A program made the position numbers and the translations under genes. A DNA stretch of 12,908 bases from Candidatus Opitulatrix roisinitermitis (GTDB lineage Bacteria > Actinomycetota > Actinomycetes > Actinomycetales > Bifidobacteriaceae). The stretch lies in contig JAITSD010000096.1 in assembly GCA_031288055.1 (NCBI GenBank), positions 1-12,908 on the forward strand, read 5' to 3'. Below, piece by piece: positions 1 to 7,800 of the stretch (position 1 is its first letter; the number at the start of each line of letters is the position of its first letter). The notes under the pieces were generated by a model. That model was not told the origin of the DNA. It worked only from the letters and a program-made list of their open reading frames with translations, and ran no database searches.

Positions 1-422
1 TTAGCATCCAGATTTTGCCGTTGATTCATTCTCATATCTAACTGCCCGTCCAACATATAAGAAAAACCTCTGCTCCTATTATCAATTTGCATAGATGAAA
101 CACCTAAGTCTAATAAAACAAAATTAGCCGATTTAATATATTGACTGATATTTACAAAATCGTCATGAATAAATTTCCAACGCCCTAAAAACTCTTTTAA
201 TTTTTGATTAACTATTAGTTTTACATCTATATCTTTATCAAACCCATAAACTTTCAAATTGGAAAACTTACTTAACATAGCTTTTGTATGACCACCTAAA
301 CCTAATGTGCCGTCAATCATCACTGGATTTGTCACATTCAAAAAAGCCACTCTAGCAATATTTATAATCTCATTTGACAAAACTGGAATATGCTGATATT
401 GACAAAGTGATTTGTTAGACAT
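1..422 (-). CDS. rsmH: 16S rRNA (cytosine-1402-N4)-methyltransferase RsmH, 3' part cut by window edge
   Basis: RsmH (MraW) uses S-adenosylmethionine to methylate N4 of C1402 in the ribosomal P site of 16S rRNA and is normally the second gene of the dcw cluster. I translated 140 codons by hand from the ATG whose A is base 422. They show the HIPVL start (residues 11-15), the SAM-binding loop GTLGLGGH (38-45), acidic residues at 62 and 64, DLGVSSMQID (105-114), RGFS (118-121) and LDMRM (128-132), all typical of the family. The family is usually about 300 residues, so rather more than half lies beyond base 1. The start overlaps the mraZ stop by one base (TAATG), which suggests translational coupling. 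A GAGG lies about 13 nt upstream and an AGG about 8 nt upstream, inside mraZ. Confidence 0.95.
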   Translation of the reverse strand, partial: MSNKSLCQYQHIPVLSNEIINIARVAFLNVTNPVMIDGTLGLGGHTKAMLSKFSNLKVYGFDKDIDVKLIVNQKLKEFLGRWKFIHDDFVNISQYIKSANFVLLDLGVSSMQIDNRSRGFSYMLDGQLDMRMNQRQNLDA

Positions 423-871
423 TAGCCTAAAACCTCTTCAGAAATATTAGCAAAAACTTCCTCAGTAGTTTTTCTATAATCTTCCAGATTTTGTGGATTC
501 CATATTTCTAAACGAGTTATAGCTCCCTTAACTACAACCCAATCACCTAAATTAGCAAAATCTTTTAAACGAGGCGGAATATTAATTCGTCCTTGTTTGT
601 CGGGTATTTGATCCTCGGCGCCATCAGTAAAACTTCTAATAAAATCGCGAGCCTGTTTAGATTCTAGGGGCGTTGATTTAATTTTTTCATAAATAGTTTG
701 AAACTCTAATATAGGCCAAATGTATAAACATCTTTCTTGCCCTGGTGTTATAACTATACCGCTTTTTAATTGCTCCCTAAACTTAGCAGGTAAAATTAAA
801 CGCAAATTGCTATCTATACGGGGATTGTAGTTACCCAATAAAAGATTCGGCAAATTTGCTAATTGGTTCAT
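422..871 (-). CDS. mraZ: transcriptional regulator MraZ
   Basis: MraZ is a ring-forming DNA-binding protein of the SpoVT/AbrB fold that controls the dcw operon, including its own gene. The 149-residue product has the two expected half-domains, each with the DxxxR signature: D20-R24, followed by ILPAKFR, and D91-R95, followed by INIPPRL. Length is normal (about 140-150). The N-terminus is about ten residues longer than in typical members, where the protein starts close to the LGNY motif (here residues 12-15). TTG codons at 7 and 12 are alternative starts, but ATG is the simplest reading. No AGGAGG lies upstream; only a GGTG, part of an operator box, sits 12 nt before the ATG. It is followed directly by rsmH with a one-base overlap. 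The binding-box array just upstream supports autoregulation. Confidence 0.95.
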   Translation of the reverse strand: MNQLANLPNLLLGNYNPRIDSNLRLILPAKFREQLKSGIVITPGQERCLYIWPILEFQTIYEKIKSTPLESKQARDFIRSFTDGAEDQIPDKQGRINIPPRLKDFANLGDWVVVKGAITRLEIWNPQNLEDYRKTTEEVFANISEEVLG

Positions 872-879
872 TACAAAAG

Positions 880-929
880 TTTACACCAATTTACACCAAA
901 TTATAACTTTTTTCACCATTTTACACCAA
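880..929 (-). promoter_or_regulatory. MraZ operator: four TGGTG boxes in 10-bp register around the mraZ promoter
   Basis: Read on the minus strand, TTGGTGTAAA occurs at 920-929, 890-899 and 880-889, and a variant ATGGTGAAAA at 910-919. All are spaced by exact multiples of 10 bp. The fifth register (900-909) reads AAGTTATAAT and so carries a perfect -10 hexamer, TATAAT, at 900-905. A TTGGTG at 924-929 lies 18 bp upstream and could act as a weak -35. Transcription would start near 893, inside the box array. Known MraZ operators are short direct repeats (TGGGN in E. coli) repeated every 10 bp, so the fit is strong. The base change TGGTG for TGGG is lineage-specific or reflects a divergent MraZ. 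Confidence 0.85.
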
Positions 930-984
930 AAAATATTAATTAAGTTAAAATATAAAAATAAATTAAAATGTTAAAAAAAGATAT

Positions 985-2223
985 TTAGTTGCGTTTATCT
1001 GAACTAGCTATAAAACTAATCAACAATAAACTCAAACAAAATAAACTTATCAAAATAGATTTATGAGTTGTAAATATTATAAAAGAAGCAATTAAGGGGG
1101 CTGTGCCACCTCCTAAAGCTGACGATAATTCTCGAGGAATAGTTACTCCTGTATAACGATATTTTGTGGGAAAAAGTTGCCAAAAGAAAACACCTTGTGG
1201 AGAATTTAACGCTGCGACTAAAGCATAGCCTAAAGCCACAGTTATATAAATCAAATAAATATTTTGACTATTTAAAGCCGCAAAAGCTCCTAATAAATAA
1301 ACCGCTGTTAAAATCTGTAATAATCTTTGAGCATATGCCGCACCCAACTTATCAGTCAAAATACCGCCTAAATAAGCTGAAGGAATTGATAAACCAGCCG
1401 CAAAAAGTAAAATTTGTGGCACATCTTGTGTCTTTAGTCCGATAAACGTTAAATAAGTTGTAAAAAAGGTATGCACTATATAACTAGCACTATTAGCCCC
1501 TATATTAACTGCGAAAACACGAATCATAGATTTAAATTTGTTTTGAAACGTTTCTTTTATAGGTTTATGACTAATTGCCGATTTTTGTTTTAATTTAGAA
1601 AAACTAGAACTTTCTGGCAACTTTAAACGAATTATAAAAGCCATAATGGTTACCACTATAGATGATAGAAAAACCCAACGCCAAGCAAAATCAACTAAAT
1701 TAGCTCCCGCCAAAAATTTAACTATTGTCCAAGTTAAAGCCCCTAAAAAAGTTCCTGTAGTTGTACCAACAAAAACAAAAGAAGTCCAACGGCCGCGACT
1801 TTTATTTGGCGCCATTTCAGCTAAATAAACTAGCCCACCAGCTTGTTCAGCTCCTGATCCTAAACCTTGAACTATTCGCAAAAACACTAAAAGTATTGGT
1901 GCTGCTAAACCGATGGCGTTGTAATTAGGCAAAAGACCTATAGAAAAAGTCGCTAAGCCCATTAGAAAAAGTGTTGATACTAAAACAGTTTTTCTGCCTA
2001 AAGTATCGCCAATATGAGAAAAATTAAAACCACCTAAAGGTCTAGCCAAAAAACCCACAGCGTAAGTGGCTAAAGATGATAAAATACCCAATTCATATGA
2101 TATATTAGGAAAAAAAGTTTTAGAAAAAACCAAAGCCGCACCTGTGGCATAAATAGCAAAATCAAAGTTTTCTAAGGCTGTACCCGCCCAAATAGCTAAT
2201 AGAGGTAATTTTGCAACTTTCAT
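985..2223 (-). CDS. MFS transporter, metabolite:H+ symporter (ProP/ShiA/KgtP-like)
   Basis: A 412-residue membrane protein with the hydrophobic pattern of a 12-helix major facilitator. Signatures of the metabolite:H+ symporter subfamily are visible: Asp21 in the first helix, the loop 2-3 motif RPLGG...GDTLGRK (61-78), RIVQGLGSGAE (116-126), the WRWVF segment before helix 6 (181-185), LPES (202-205) before the long central cytoplasmic loop, and FPTKYRYTG (351-359) followed by a glycine-rich helix (370-374). Relatives move osmolytes, dicarboxylates or shikimate with protons, but the substrate cannot be told from sequence. It is slightly shorter than the usual 420-450 residues, mainly at both ends. 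The ATG at 2223 has no ribosome-binding site and lies only 16 bp from the divergent U32 gene. The next gene downstream, mraZ, has its own promoter. Confidence 0.9.
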   Translation of the reverse strand: MKVAKLPLLAIWAGTALENFDFAIYATGAALVFSKTFFPNISYELGILSSLATYAVGFLARPLGGFNFSHIGDTLGRKTVLVSTLFLMGLATFSIGLLPNYNAIGLAAPILLVFLRIVQGLGSGAEQAGGLVYLAEMAPNKSRGRWTSFVFVGTTTGTFLGALTWTIVKFLAGANLVDFAWRWVFLSSIVVTIMAFIIRLKLPESSSFSKLKQKSAISHKPIKETFQNKFKSMIRVFAVNIGANSASYIVHTFFTTYLTFIGLKTQDVPQILLFAAGLSIPSAYLGGILTDKLGAAYAQRLLQILTAVYLLGAFAALNSQNIYLIYITVALGYALVAALNSPQGVFFWQLFPTKYRYTGVTIPRELSSALGGGTAPLIASFIIFTTHKSILISLFCLSLLLISFIASSDKRN

Positions 2224-2239
2224 ATTATAATAATAGTAT
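2224..2239. promoter_or_regulatory. divergent promoter region between transporter and U32 gene, likely leaderless on both sides
   Basis: Only 16 A/T-rich bases separate the two ATG codons. On the plus strand a perfect TATAAT lies at 2226-2231, ending 8 nt before the U32 ATG. On the minus strand TATTAT (2230-2235) ends 6 nt before the transporter ATG. Both would place transcription starts at or within a base or two of the start codon. No Shine-Dalgarno motif is present for either gene. I see no convincing -35 on either side. This is a prediction from spacing only. Confidence 0.5.
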
Positions 2240-3490
2240 ATGTTAGATAATAGTAATAATATTGAACTATTAGCTCCAGCTGGTGAAATGGATGCCTTAA
2301 AATCAGCCGTTACTTTTGGAGCTAATGCCGTGTATTTAGCAGGTAATTCTTATGGTATGCGAACAGCAGCTAAAAACTTTTCTGCACAACAATTAGAACA
2401 AGCTATAAATTACGCCCATAAAAATAAAGTCAAAGTTTATATAACTATAAACATTGTGCCATCTAATGAAGAAATCACTCAAATCAAAGACTACCTAGGC
2501 TTATTAAGTGAGTTAAAAGCCGATGCTGTAATAGTGGCTGATATAGGACTTTTGCAACTAGCAAAAAAATATGCCCCTAATCTAGATATACATATTTCCA
2601 CCCAAGCTGGTGTAACAAATTATTACACAGCTAAACAACTTTGGCAATTAGGAGCTAAACGAGTGGTTTTAGCTAGAGAATTATCTTTAGAGGACATTGC
2701 TAATATACGCCAACAAGTGCCAAAACCCTTGGAAATTGAATGTTTTATACACGGAGCTATGTGTATGAGTTTCTCTGGCAGATGTCTTTTGTCACAATAT
2801 TTAACTGGTCGCGACGCTAATCATGGTGATTGCCCACAAACTTGCCGTTGGGAATATAAAATAACTGAAATTACTAGAGATAATATACCTATGGACATTA
2901 TAGAAAATCAAACAGGCACCACAATTATGAGTGCTCAAGATATGTCTACAATTAAACATATTGGTGACATTATTAATGCTGGAGTTAATAGTTTAAAAAT
3001 AGAAGGTCGAGCTAAAAGTGCCTATTATACTGGAGTTATCACTAACGCTTATAAAACAGCTTTAAATTCTGTGCTAAATAATAAATCAACTCCTAAATGG
3101 GCTATAGATGAAGTTAATAGTGTTTCACATAGACCTTATTCCACAGGTTTTTATTACGCTGGTAAAATGAGCCAAGGCAGGCGGCAACCACCCAGTCAGA
3201 CCTATAATAAGGCTTATATTAGAAATTACCAACTCATAGCTAACACTTTAGAAAATATTAAAAACCAAACCAATGTTTTAGTACAAACCCGAAACTACTT
3301 TAAAACTGGTGAATTAATTGAAATTGTTAAACCAAATACTGCACCTAAAAAAGTTAAAATTTACCAAATAATTGACAAAGCGGGCAATTTAATTAGCTAT
3401 TCTAATAAACCAATGGCTGAGCTATATCTCCAGTTTGACAAAAAACTTTCAGCCCCAGCTGGTTCGTTTATTCGTCAAAAAATCAAATAA
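2240..3490 (+). CDS. U32 family protein, TrhP/RlhA-type RNA hydroxylation enzyme
   Basis: The 416-residue product carries the full U32 signature, ECFIHGAMC...GRC..S (167-185), and an early ELLAPAG motif (9-15). Cysteines 175, 182, 198 and 202 (plus 168) fit the Fe-S cluster-binding set seen in this family. The C-terminal part (from about 330) resembles the small beta domain found in long U32 proteins. Although annotated as peptidases, characterised long members act on RNA: TrhP makes 5-hydroxyuridine at the tRNA wobble position with a prephenate-derived hydroxyl source, and RlhA hydroxylates C2501 of 23S rRNA. Length and the C-terminal domain favour TrhP. The reaction here is inferred. It is a single gene between a divergent transporter and a convergent exonuclease, and its ATG appears leaderless. 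Confidence 0.9.
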   Translation: MLDNSNNIELLAPAGEMDALKSAVTFGANAVYLAGNSYGMRTAAKNFSAQQLEQAINYAHKNKVKVYITINIVPSNEEITQIKDYLGLLSELKADAVIVADIGLLQLAKKYAPNLDIHISTQAGVTNYYTAKQLWQLGAKRVVLARELSLEDIANIRQQVPKPLEIECFIHGAMCMSFSGRCLLSQYLTGRDANHGDCPQTCRWEYKITEITRDNIPMDIIENQTGTTIMSAQDMSTIKHIGDIINAGVNSLKIEGRAKSAYYTGVITNAYKTALNSVLNNKSTPKWAIDEVNSVSHRPYSTGFYYAGKMSQGRRQPPSQTYNKAYIRNYQLIANTLENIKNQTNVLVQTRNYFKTGELIEIVKPNTAPKKVKIYQIIDKAGNLISYSNKPMAELYLQFDKKLSAPAGSFIRQKIK

Positions 3491-3491
3491 A

Positions 3492-3549
3492 CTATTTTGA
3501 AACCGCAATAAATTGTTTTTAAACTAATTAATAAATTGCTTAAAAATAG
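3492..3549. terminator. weak bidirectional hairpin between convergent genes
   Basis: The 60-bp gap between the U32 gene and the exonuclease holds a nested imperfect inverted repeat: CTATTTT (3492-3498) with AAAATAG (3543-3549), and inside it GCAAT (3505-3509) with ATTGC (3535-3539). The arms are A/T-rich, so T-tracts occur on both strands. It may terminate both convergent transcripts, but the stem is weak and the loop is long. Confidence 0.35.
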
Positions 3550-3550
3550 A

Positions 3551-4549
3551 TTAAAATAAAGTTCCTTGCAGAGAATCATCTGCTTTTGTTAAATTAGAAT
3601 TGTCAATTTTATTGCTGACGGAAAAATTATCTAAATTATCAAAAACTGTTATATCTAATGAGTTATCAATAGATTTGGCAAACTGACAAAAAGAATCTCT
3701 CAAACCGCGTCCAAAACCTAATTCATCATAAATAGACAAAGCTTTAGATACATCTGGTGATTGAACTTGTAAAGCTTTTAAAGAAATGCCTAAATCAATA
3801 TTATCAACTAAACGATTAATTTGCCTGTTGAGTTTTACCCTATCTATAGCCTTAGACACAGCTACACCAGTTTTATTAGTCATAGACGGAGCAATTTGCA
3901 AAATATTATCTAAACTACCATATTGATTAATTAGTTTGGCTGCTCCCACAGGTCCCACACCTGCTACGCCTAAAATATTATCAGAAACTTCGCCAACTAT
4001 AGCTGCCAAATCAGGATATTGCCTTGGTGTGACTTTATATTTTTGTTCTATAGCTTCAGGCGTCATATATTTCAAATCACTAGAGTTTTTTTGAGGCTGC
4101 AAAACCGTTACTAAACTGTCAACTAGTTGAAAAGTATCTCTATCGCCTGACACAATAAAAGCTGTCATACTAGCCTTTTTAGCCATAGTACTTAAAGTCG
4201 CAATAATATCATCTGCTTCATAATTATCTAAACCTATTACAGGAATCGCTAAAGCTTCTAATAATTTATAAATATAAGGGAATTGACTTCGCAAATCATC
4301 CGGAGTTGGTCTGCGATCAGCTTTATATCTAGGATATTGTTCATGTCGAAAAGTCTTTTTTGTTTTATCATAAGCCACACCTAAATGAGTCGGTTTTATT
4401 TGATTAAAAATATTAAAAAAAGTTTTGGCAAAACCAAAAACGGCATTGGTCGGTTGACCCGAAGGGGAAACAAAATTTGCACCAACTAATCCATAAAAAG
4501 ACCTATATGCTAGATAGTGAGTATCAATAATTAGCAATTTTTCAGTCAC
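3551..4549 (-). CDS. stand-alone 5'-3' exonuclease / flap endonuclease (Pol I N-terminal type)
   Basis: This 332-residue protein is the FEN nuclease that in many bacteria is the N-terminal domain of DNA polymerase I; here there is no polymerase part. It would remove RNA primers and 5' flaps during Okazaki fragment maturation and repair. Metal-binding acids are visible at D9, D61, E111, D113, D114, D136, D138 and D190. The basic FRHEQYPRYKADR segment (67-79) and the H3TH loop GVAGVGPVGAAKLI (194-207) are also present. The usual GDxSDN motif reads GEVSDN, with Glu187 in place of Asp. Residues from about 294 form a polar tail ending in QGTLF, resembling a clamp-binding peptide. The start is GTG, the only in-frame start compatible with the LLIID strand; no ribosome-binding site precedes it. 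Confidence 0.92.
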   Translation of the reverse strand: MTEKLLIIDTHYLAYRSFYGLVGANFVSPSGQPTNAVFGFAKTFFNIFNQIKPTHLGVAYDKTKKTFRHEQYPRYKADRRPTPDDLRSQFPYIYKLLEALAIPVIGLDNYEADDIIATLSTMAKKASMTAFIVSGDRDTFQLVDSLVTVLQPQKNSSDLKYMTPEAIEQKYKVTPRQYPDLAAIVGEVSDNILGVAGVGPVGAAKLINQYGSLDNILQIAPSMTNKTGVAVSKAIDRVKLNRQINRLVDNIDLGISLKALQVQSPDVSKALSIYDELGFGRGLRDSFCQFAKSIDNSLDITVFDNLDNFSVSNKIDNSNLTKADDSLQGTLF

Positions 4550-4555
4550 ACTATT

Positions 4556-4562
4556 TATGATA
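4556..4562. promoter_or_regulatory. shared bidirectional -10 element for tRNA-Lys and exonuclease
   Basis: The seven bases TATGATA read TATGAT on the plus strand (4556-4561) and TATCATA on the minus strand, giving TATCAT at 4562-4557. On the minus strand it is preceded by TGC, an extended -10, and ends exactly 7 nt before the GTG of the exonuclease, predicting a leaderless mRNA. On the plus strand it would start transcription near 4568, about 7 nt before the tRNA. No good -35 is visible on either side. Confidence 0.5.
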
Positions 4563-4574
4563 GCATTAAAACAA

Positions 4575-4648
4575 GCCTTCGTAGCTCAGTTGGTTAGAGC
4601 ACCTGACTCTTAATCAGGGTGTCCAGGGTTCGAGTCCCTGCGAGGGTA
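4575..4648 (+). tRNA. tRNA-Lys (anticodon CUU)
   Basis: The full cloverleaf can be drawn. The acceptor stem is 4575-4581 with 4641-4647, the D arm GCTC/GAGC is at 4584-4600, and the anticodon stem CCTGA/TCAGG is at 4602-4618 around the loop CTCTTAA, so the anticodon is CTT (lysine). The variable loop is GTGTC and the T arm CAGGG-TTCGAGT-CCCTG is at 4624-4640. The discriminator base is A (4648) and CCA is not encoded. The first acceptor pair is G-U and the fourth is U-G, both wobble pairs. It stands alone, divergent from the exonuclease. Confidence 0.96.
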
Positions 4649-4669
4649 CTTATTCATTTAACTAAAATG

Positions 4670-4688
4670 CTATTTTTAACCAAAATAG
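4670..4688. repeat. short A/T-rich hairpin downstream of tRNA-Lys
   Basis: CTATTTT (4670-4676) and AAAATAG (4682-4688) form a perfect 7-bp stem with a 5-nt loop, about 20 nt after the tRNA. It may help end or process the tRNA transcript, but it lacks G/C pairs beyond the closing one and has no T-tract after it. The same arm sequence occurs in the 3492-3549 hairpin. Confidence 0.3.
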
Positions 4689-4717
4689 ACTGACTCAACC
4701 CAAATTCGCTTGTAAAA

Positions 4718-4744
4718 TCCACCTGTAAAAAATATACAGGTGGA
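4718..4744 (-). terminator. intrinsic terminator of the giant secreted-protein gene
   Basis: A perfect 10-bp stem, TCCACCTGTA / TACAGGTGGA, encloses a 7-nt loop. On the minus strand it is followed at once by TTTT (4714-4717); the plus strand shows no T-tract after the stem. This orientation fits termination of the gene that stops at 4823, about 80 nt upstream. The rest of 4649-4822 is A/T-rich, with another weak stem at 4790-4808 (CTTATT/AATAAG) and no gene that I can see. Confidence 0.75.
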
Positions 4745-4822
4745 CTAAATACATATTAAATAACTAGCATTTAACTTATTAACAAATAGCTTATTTTTAT
4801 ATAATAAGTATTATTACCTCAA

Positions 4823-7800
4823 TTATTGACTGGGGTAAGTTGATCTAGTATATGTATCTTTACAAATCCAAGCACCTGAGGCATATTCTGAGCCGCAAAC
4901 TTTAACCATCATATTATATTCTTTTGACTTATCAAGACCTGTCCAACTCAAAAAATCATAAGCAAATGGTGCTGTTCTTTGCACTTGACCACCCCATTGC
5001 CAATCACTCTCACCTGAGACTCGTTTAATCATAGGACGAACTCTAACACTAGACAAGTCCATAGTTAATGGATTTAAGCCAGTGAAACCTTCGGCGTGAT
5101 ATTTAACCGTGCCCGTTTTACCGTTAACTTTTTCACCTCGCACCCAAAAACTTTTTAAGCCGAAGTCACCACGCGTTAAACCGGGAGCTTTCCAACCTGG
5201 ATATAATTGAAATTGAATTGGCTGAACTTGAATACCAGCATAAACCATAACTCCTGGCCCCCAACCCTCACCAGCAATAGCCTGGAAAAATGTAGAAAAT
5301 ATTTTTGACGCCACTGGAGCTGCTGCTGCATCACCTATACGAATAGATAAAGTTTTGCCGGATTGTAAATAATTAAAACCATCAGTTCCTAAATAATCAG
5401 AGACTTGTCTAGCTGAATGAACGACCATAGCTTTAGCCGTGCCGCTCATTTTAGGAATACTCTTATAAGCATTATAAAAAGCCTTGGTATAGTCATTAGG
5501 CGACCACTGTAAAAAGAAAGCCTCATTAGACAAATCGCCATCTATTTGTTTTAAAAGTTCTTCAGTTCTAACAAAACACGGCACATCTCTAGTTTGCGAA
5601 GCAATTCCACCGAAAAAACCTACAGAAGTTGATACTTTATCACAAATGCCTTTTACGCCAAATTTTTCCGCAAAATATCTTATTATAAAATTTGAAAAAT
5701 CTGCCGAAGTATAATTATGACCATTATATGTGGCATATTTTGGACCACTTTTTCTAAATAAATCATATAAACCAGCAAAATCACCAGATACATACACCAT
5801 TTCTCCATAGTTAAAGGCCGGAATAGTGCCTGTTTTATGCCAAACCTCTTGTTCAGTACAAGTACTCCAAGGCCACCAACCACAAGTCATCTCCCTTTTA
5901 TAGTAACCAACTTCCACCTGAGGATTTCGATTATTAATAACTCTTTGTACACTATTTTTAACTAATTGCAAAAGACCCTGATAATAAGTAATAGAATTAG
6001 TGGCTTCTTTATAATAGTTATTATAATAATTAAAAACATTATCAGAAGTTATATTTGGCACATCTTTATCAATAGTTTTAACTAGCTGTTTAGCACTTGG
6101 CATAACTGATAAATCAATTTTAGCTTCATCTACTTTAGGCAACTCATCAGTATTTCTGTATTCTAACCAATTAACTGTTTGAGTATTAAAATAGCGAATA
6201 CATTTTTTATTACTATCACCATTATCTTTACATTCATTATAATTTAATGACACATCATATGTAGCATTAAGGCCATTAGATACAGAAAAAGACCTAGATA
6301 TTACATCTTGACCAGTATAGATCTGAGCAATTGTCTGATTAGTTTGCCAATTTAATTTAGAATCTAAAGTATTAACTTTTTGAATAGCATTATTAACATA
6401 TTTATTATTTTGATAATTTTTATTAGGGAATTTCCACCATCTATCACTACTCCAAACTGGTGCAGTAGTTTGTCGCTGATTAGACTTTTCTGACGGCCAA
6501 AGATTAGCCTCAGCTGAATTAGCTTGATTTTCCGCACTTACCCAACCCAAAGATTTATATTGTGAATTCAAACCAGTATATAATCCTGAATCCAATTTTT
6601 GTGGAATATCAACATTGTTATAATACATGCCAGCTTCCACTGGGGTAGCTTGCACTGGACCAACTGTGGAGGCACTTAAAAGGCAATTAGTGTTATTATT
6701 GCCAGCTAAATAGTTATCACATTGGTTTTTAAAACCAGTTGTAGCGGTATCTAAAGACATAAATTGAAAACCTGCTTTAGACAACGGGTTATTTATATCA
6801 GTGGAAGCACTATAATTTTTAATATTTTTTAAATCTTCAGCTGTTACTACAGTTTTATTATAAAGTTCAGCTCCTTTTTGACCACTATCAGCCGCTTTAG
6901 TGTTAGAAAATAAATGTTTAGAAAAAGTATTTTTCAAAGTTTTATCTGGCATATAATAAACCGAAGGATTATAAGAATTATTCTCCTTCCATAGACTAGC
7001 ATCGCCACCCTTTAGAGCTTGACATTTTTCATATTTAGCTGGAGTTTGATTTCCATTGCACGCCGCATCCATTTCCTCCATACTAACAGCCCAACCTGAA
7101 TTCGGTTTAATTAATTGATTATTTTTATCATATATATTACCCATTAAATCAGCACCTGAAACTGCTATAGAGTTATCAATGCCCGGATAAACTAAAGAGT
7201 TGAAAACAAAAGGCACAAAATATTTATGTAATTTATAACTATAAACTGAAGGTTTATTAACATCATAGAACTGAGCCATCTCTTTATAAACTTTGCGTAA
7301 AGCGTCATCTCTATTCTCAGCTAATTTTGCCACCCTGTTTTCCAAAGTCTGCACATTTCTATTTGAGCTATCAGCCAAAAGACGAGCATCAGCCGCATAA
7401 AACTCCAATTGCTTTTTAGTGTCTTTAATTTTAGCAATATCGTCACTACGCAATTGACCAACACTTATCATATTATCAAGATTAGCCACTTCGGTTTCAT
7501 AAGCTAAAGCTAAATCTTCATTGCGATTAGCATCAAATAACATAGCATTTAAAACTAAAGATGTCCAAGGCATAATCATACCATAAACACTATTTATGAA
7601 ATTAACTCTTTCTGTGAAAGTTTCCGAATTAAAATCATGAGTTAACTCTTGAATTTTATCATTAATTTCAAAAATATTACCTTGACTAGCAGTGACTCCA
7701 GAATCGCCTAAGGCTAAATCAATTATATTGTCCAAATAAACTTTAAATCCTGTAACACTATTATTATTAGTCCCCACATCATAAGATTTATAAATCTCTT

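Noticed and set aside
1164..1445. Plus-strand open frame of 93 codons inside the transporter gene
   Set aside because: It lies antisense to a well-supported MFS gene, has no recognisable motif and no ribosome-binding site; a frame shadow.
1646..1828. Plus-strand open frame of 60 codons inside the transporter gene
   Set aside because: Lys/Val/Pro-rich composition arises from the antisense of membrane-helix codons; no independent support.
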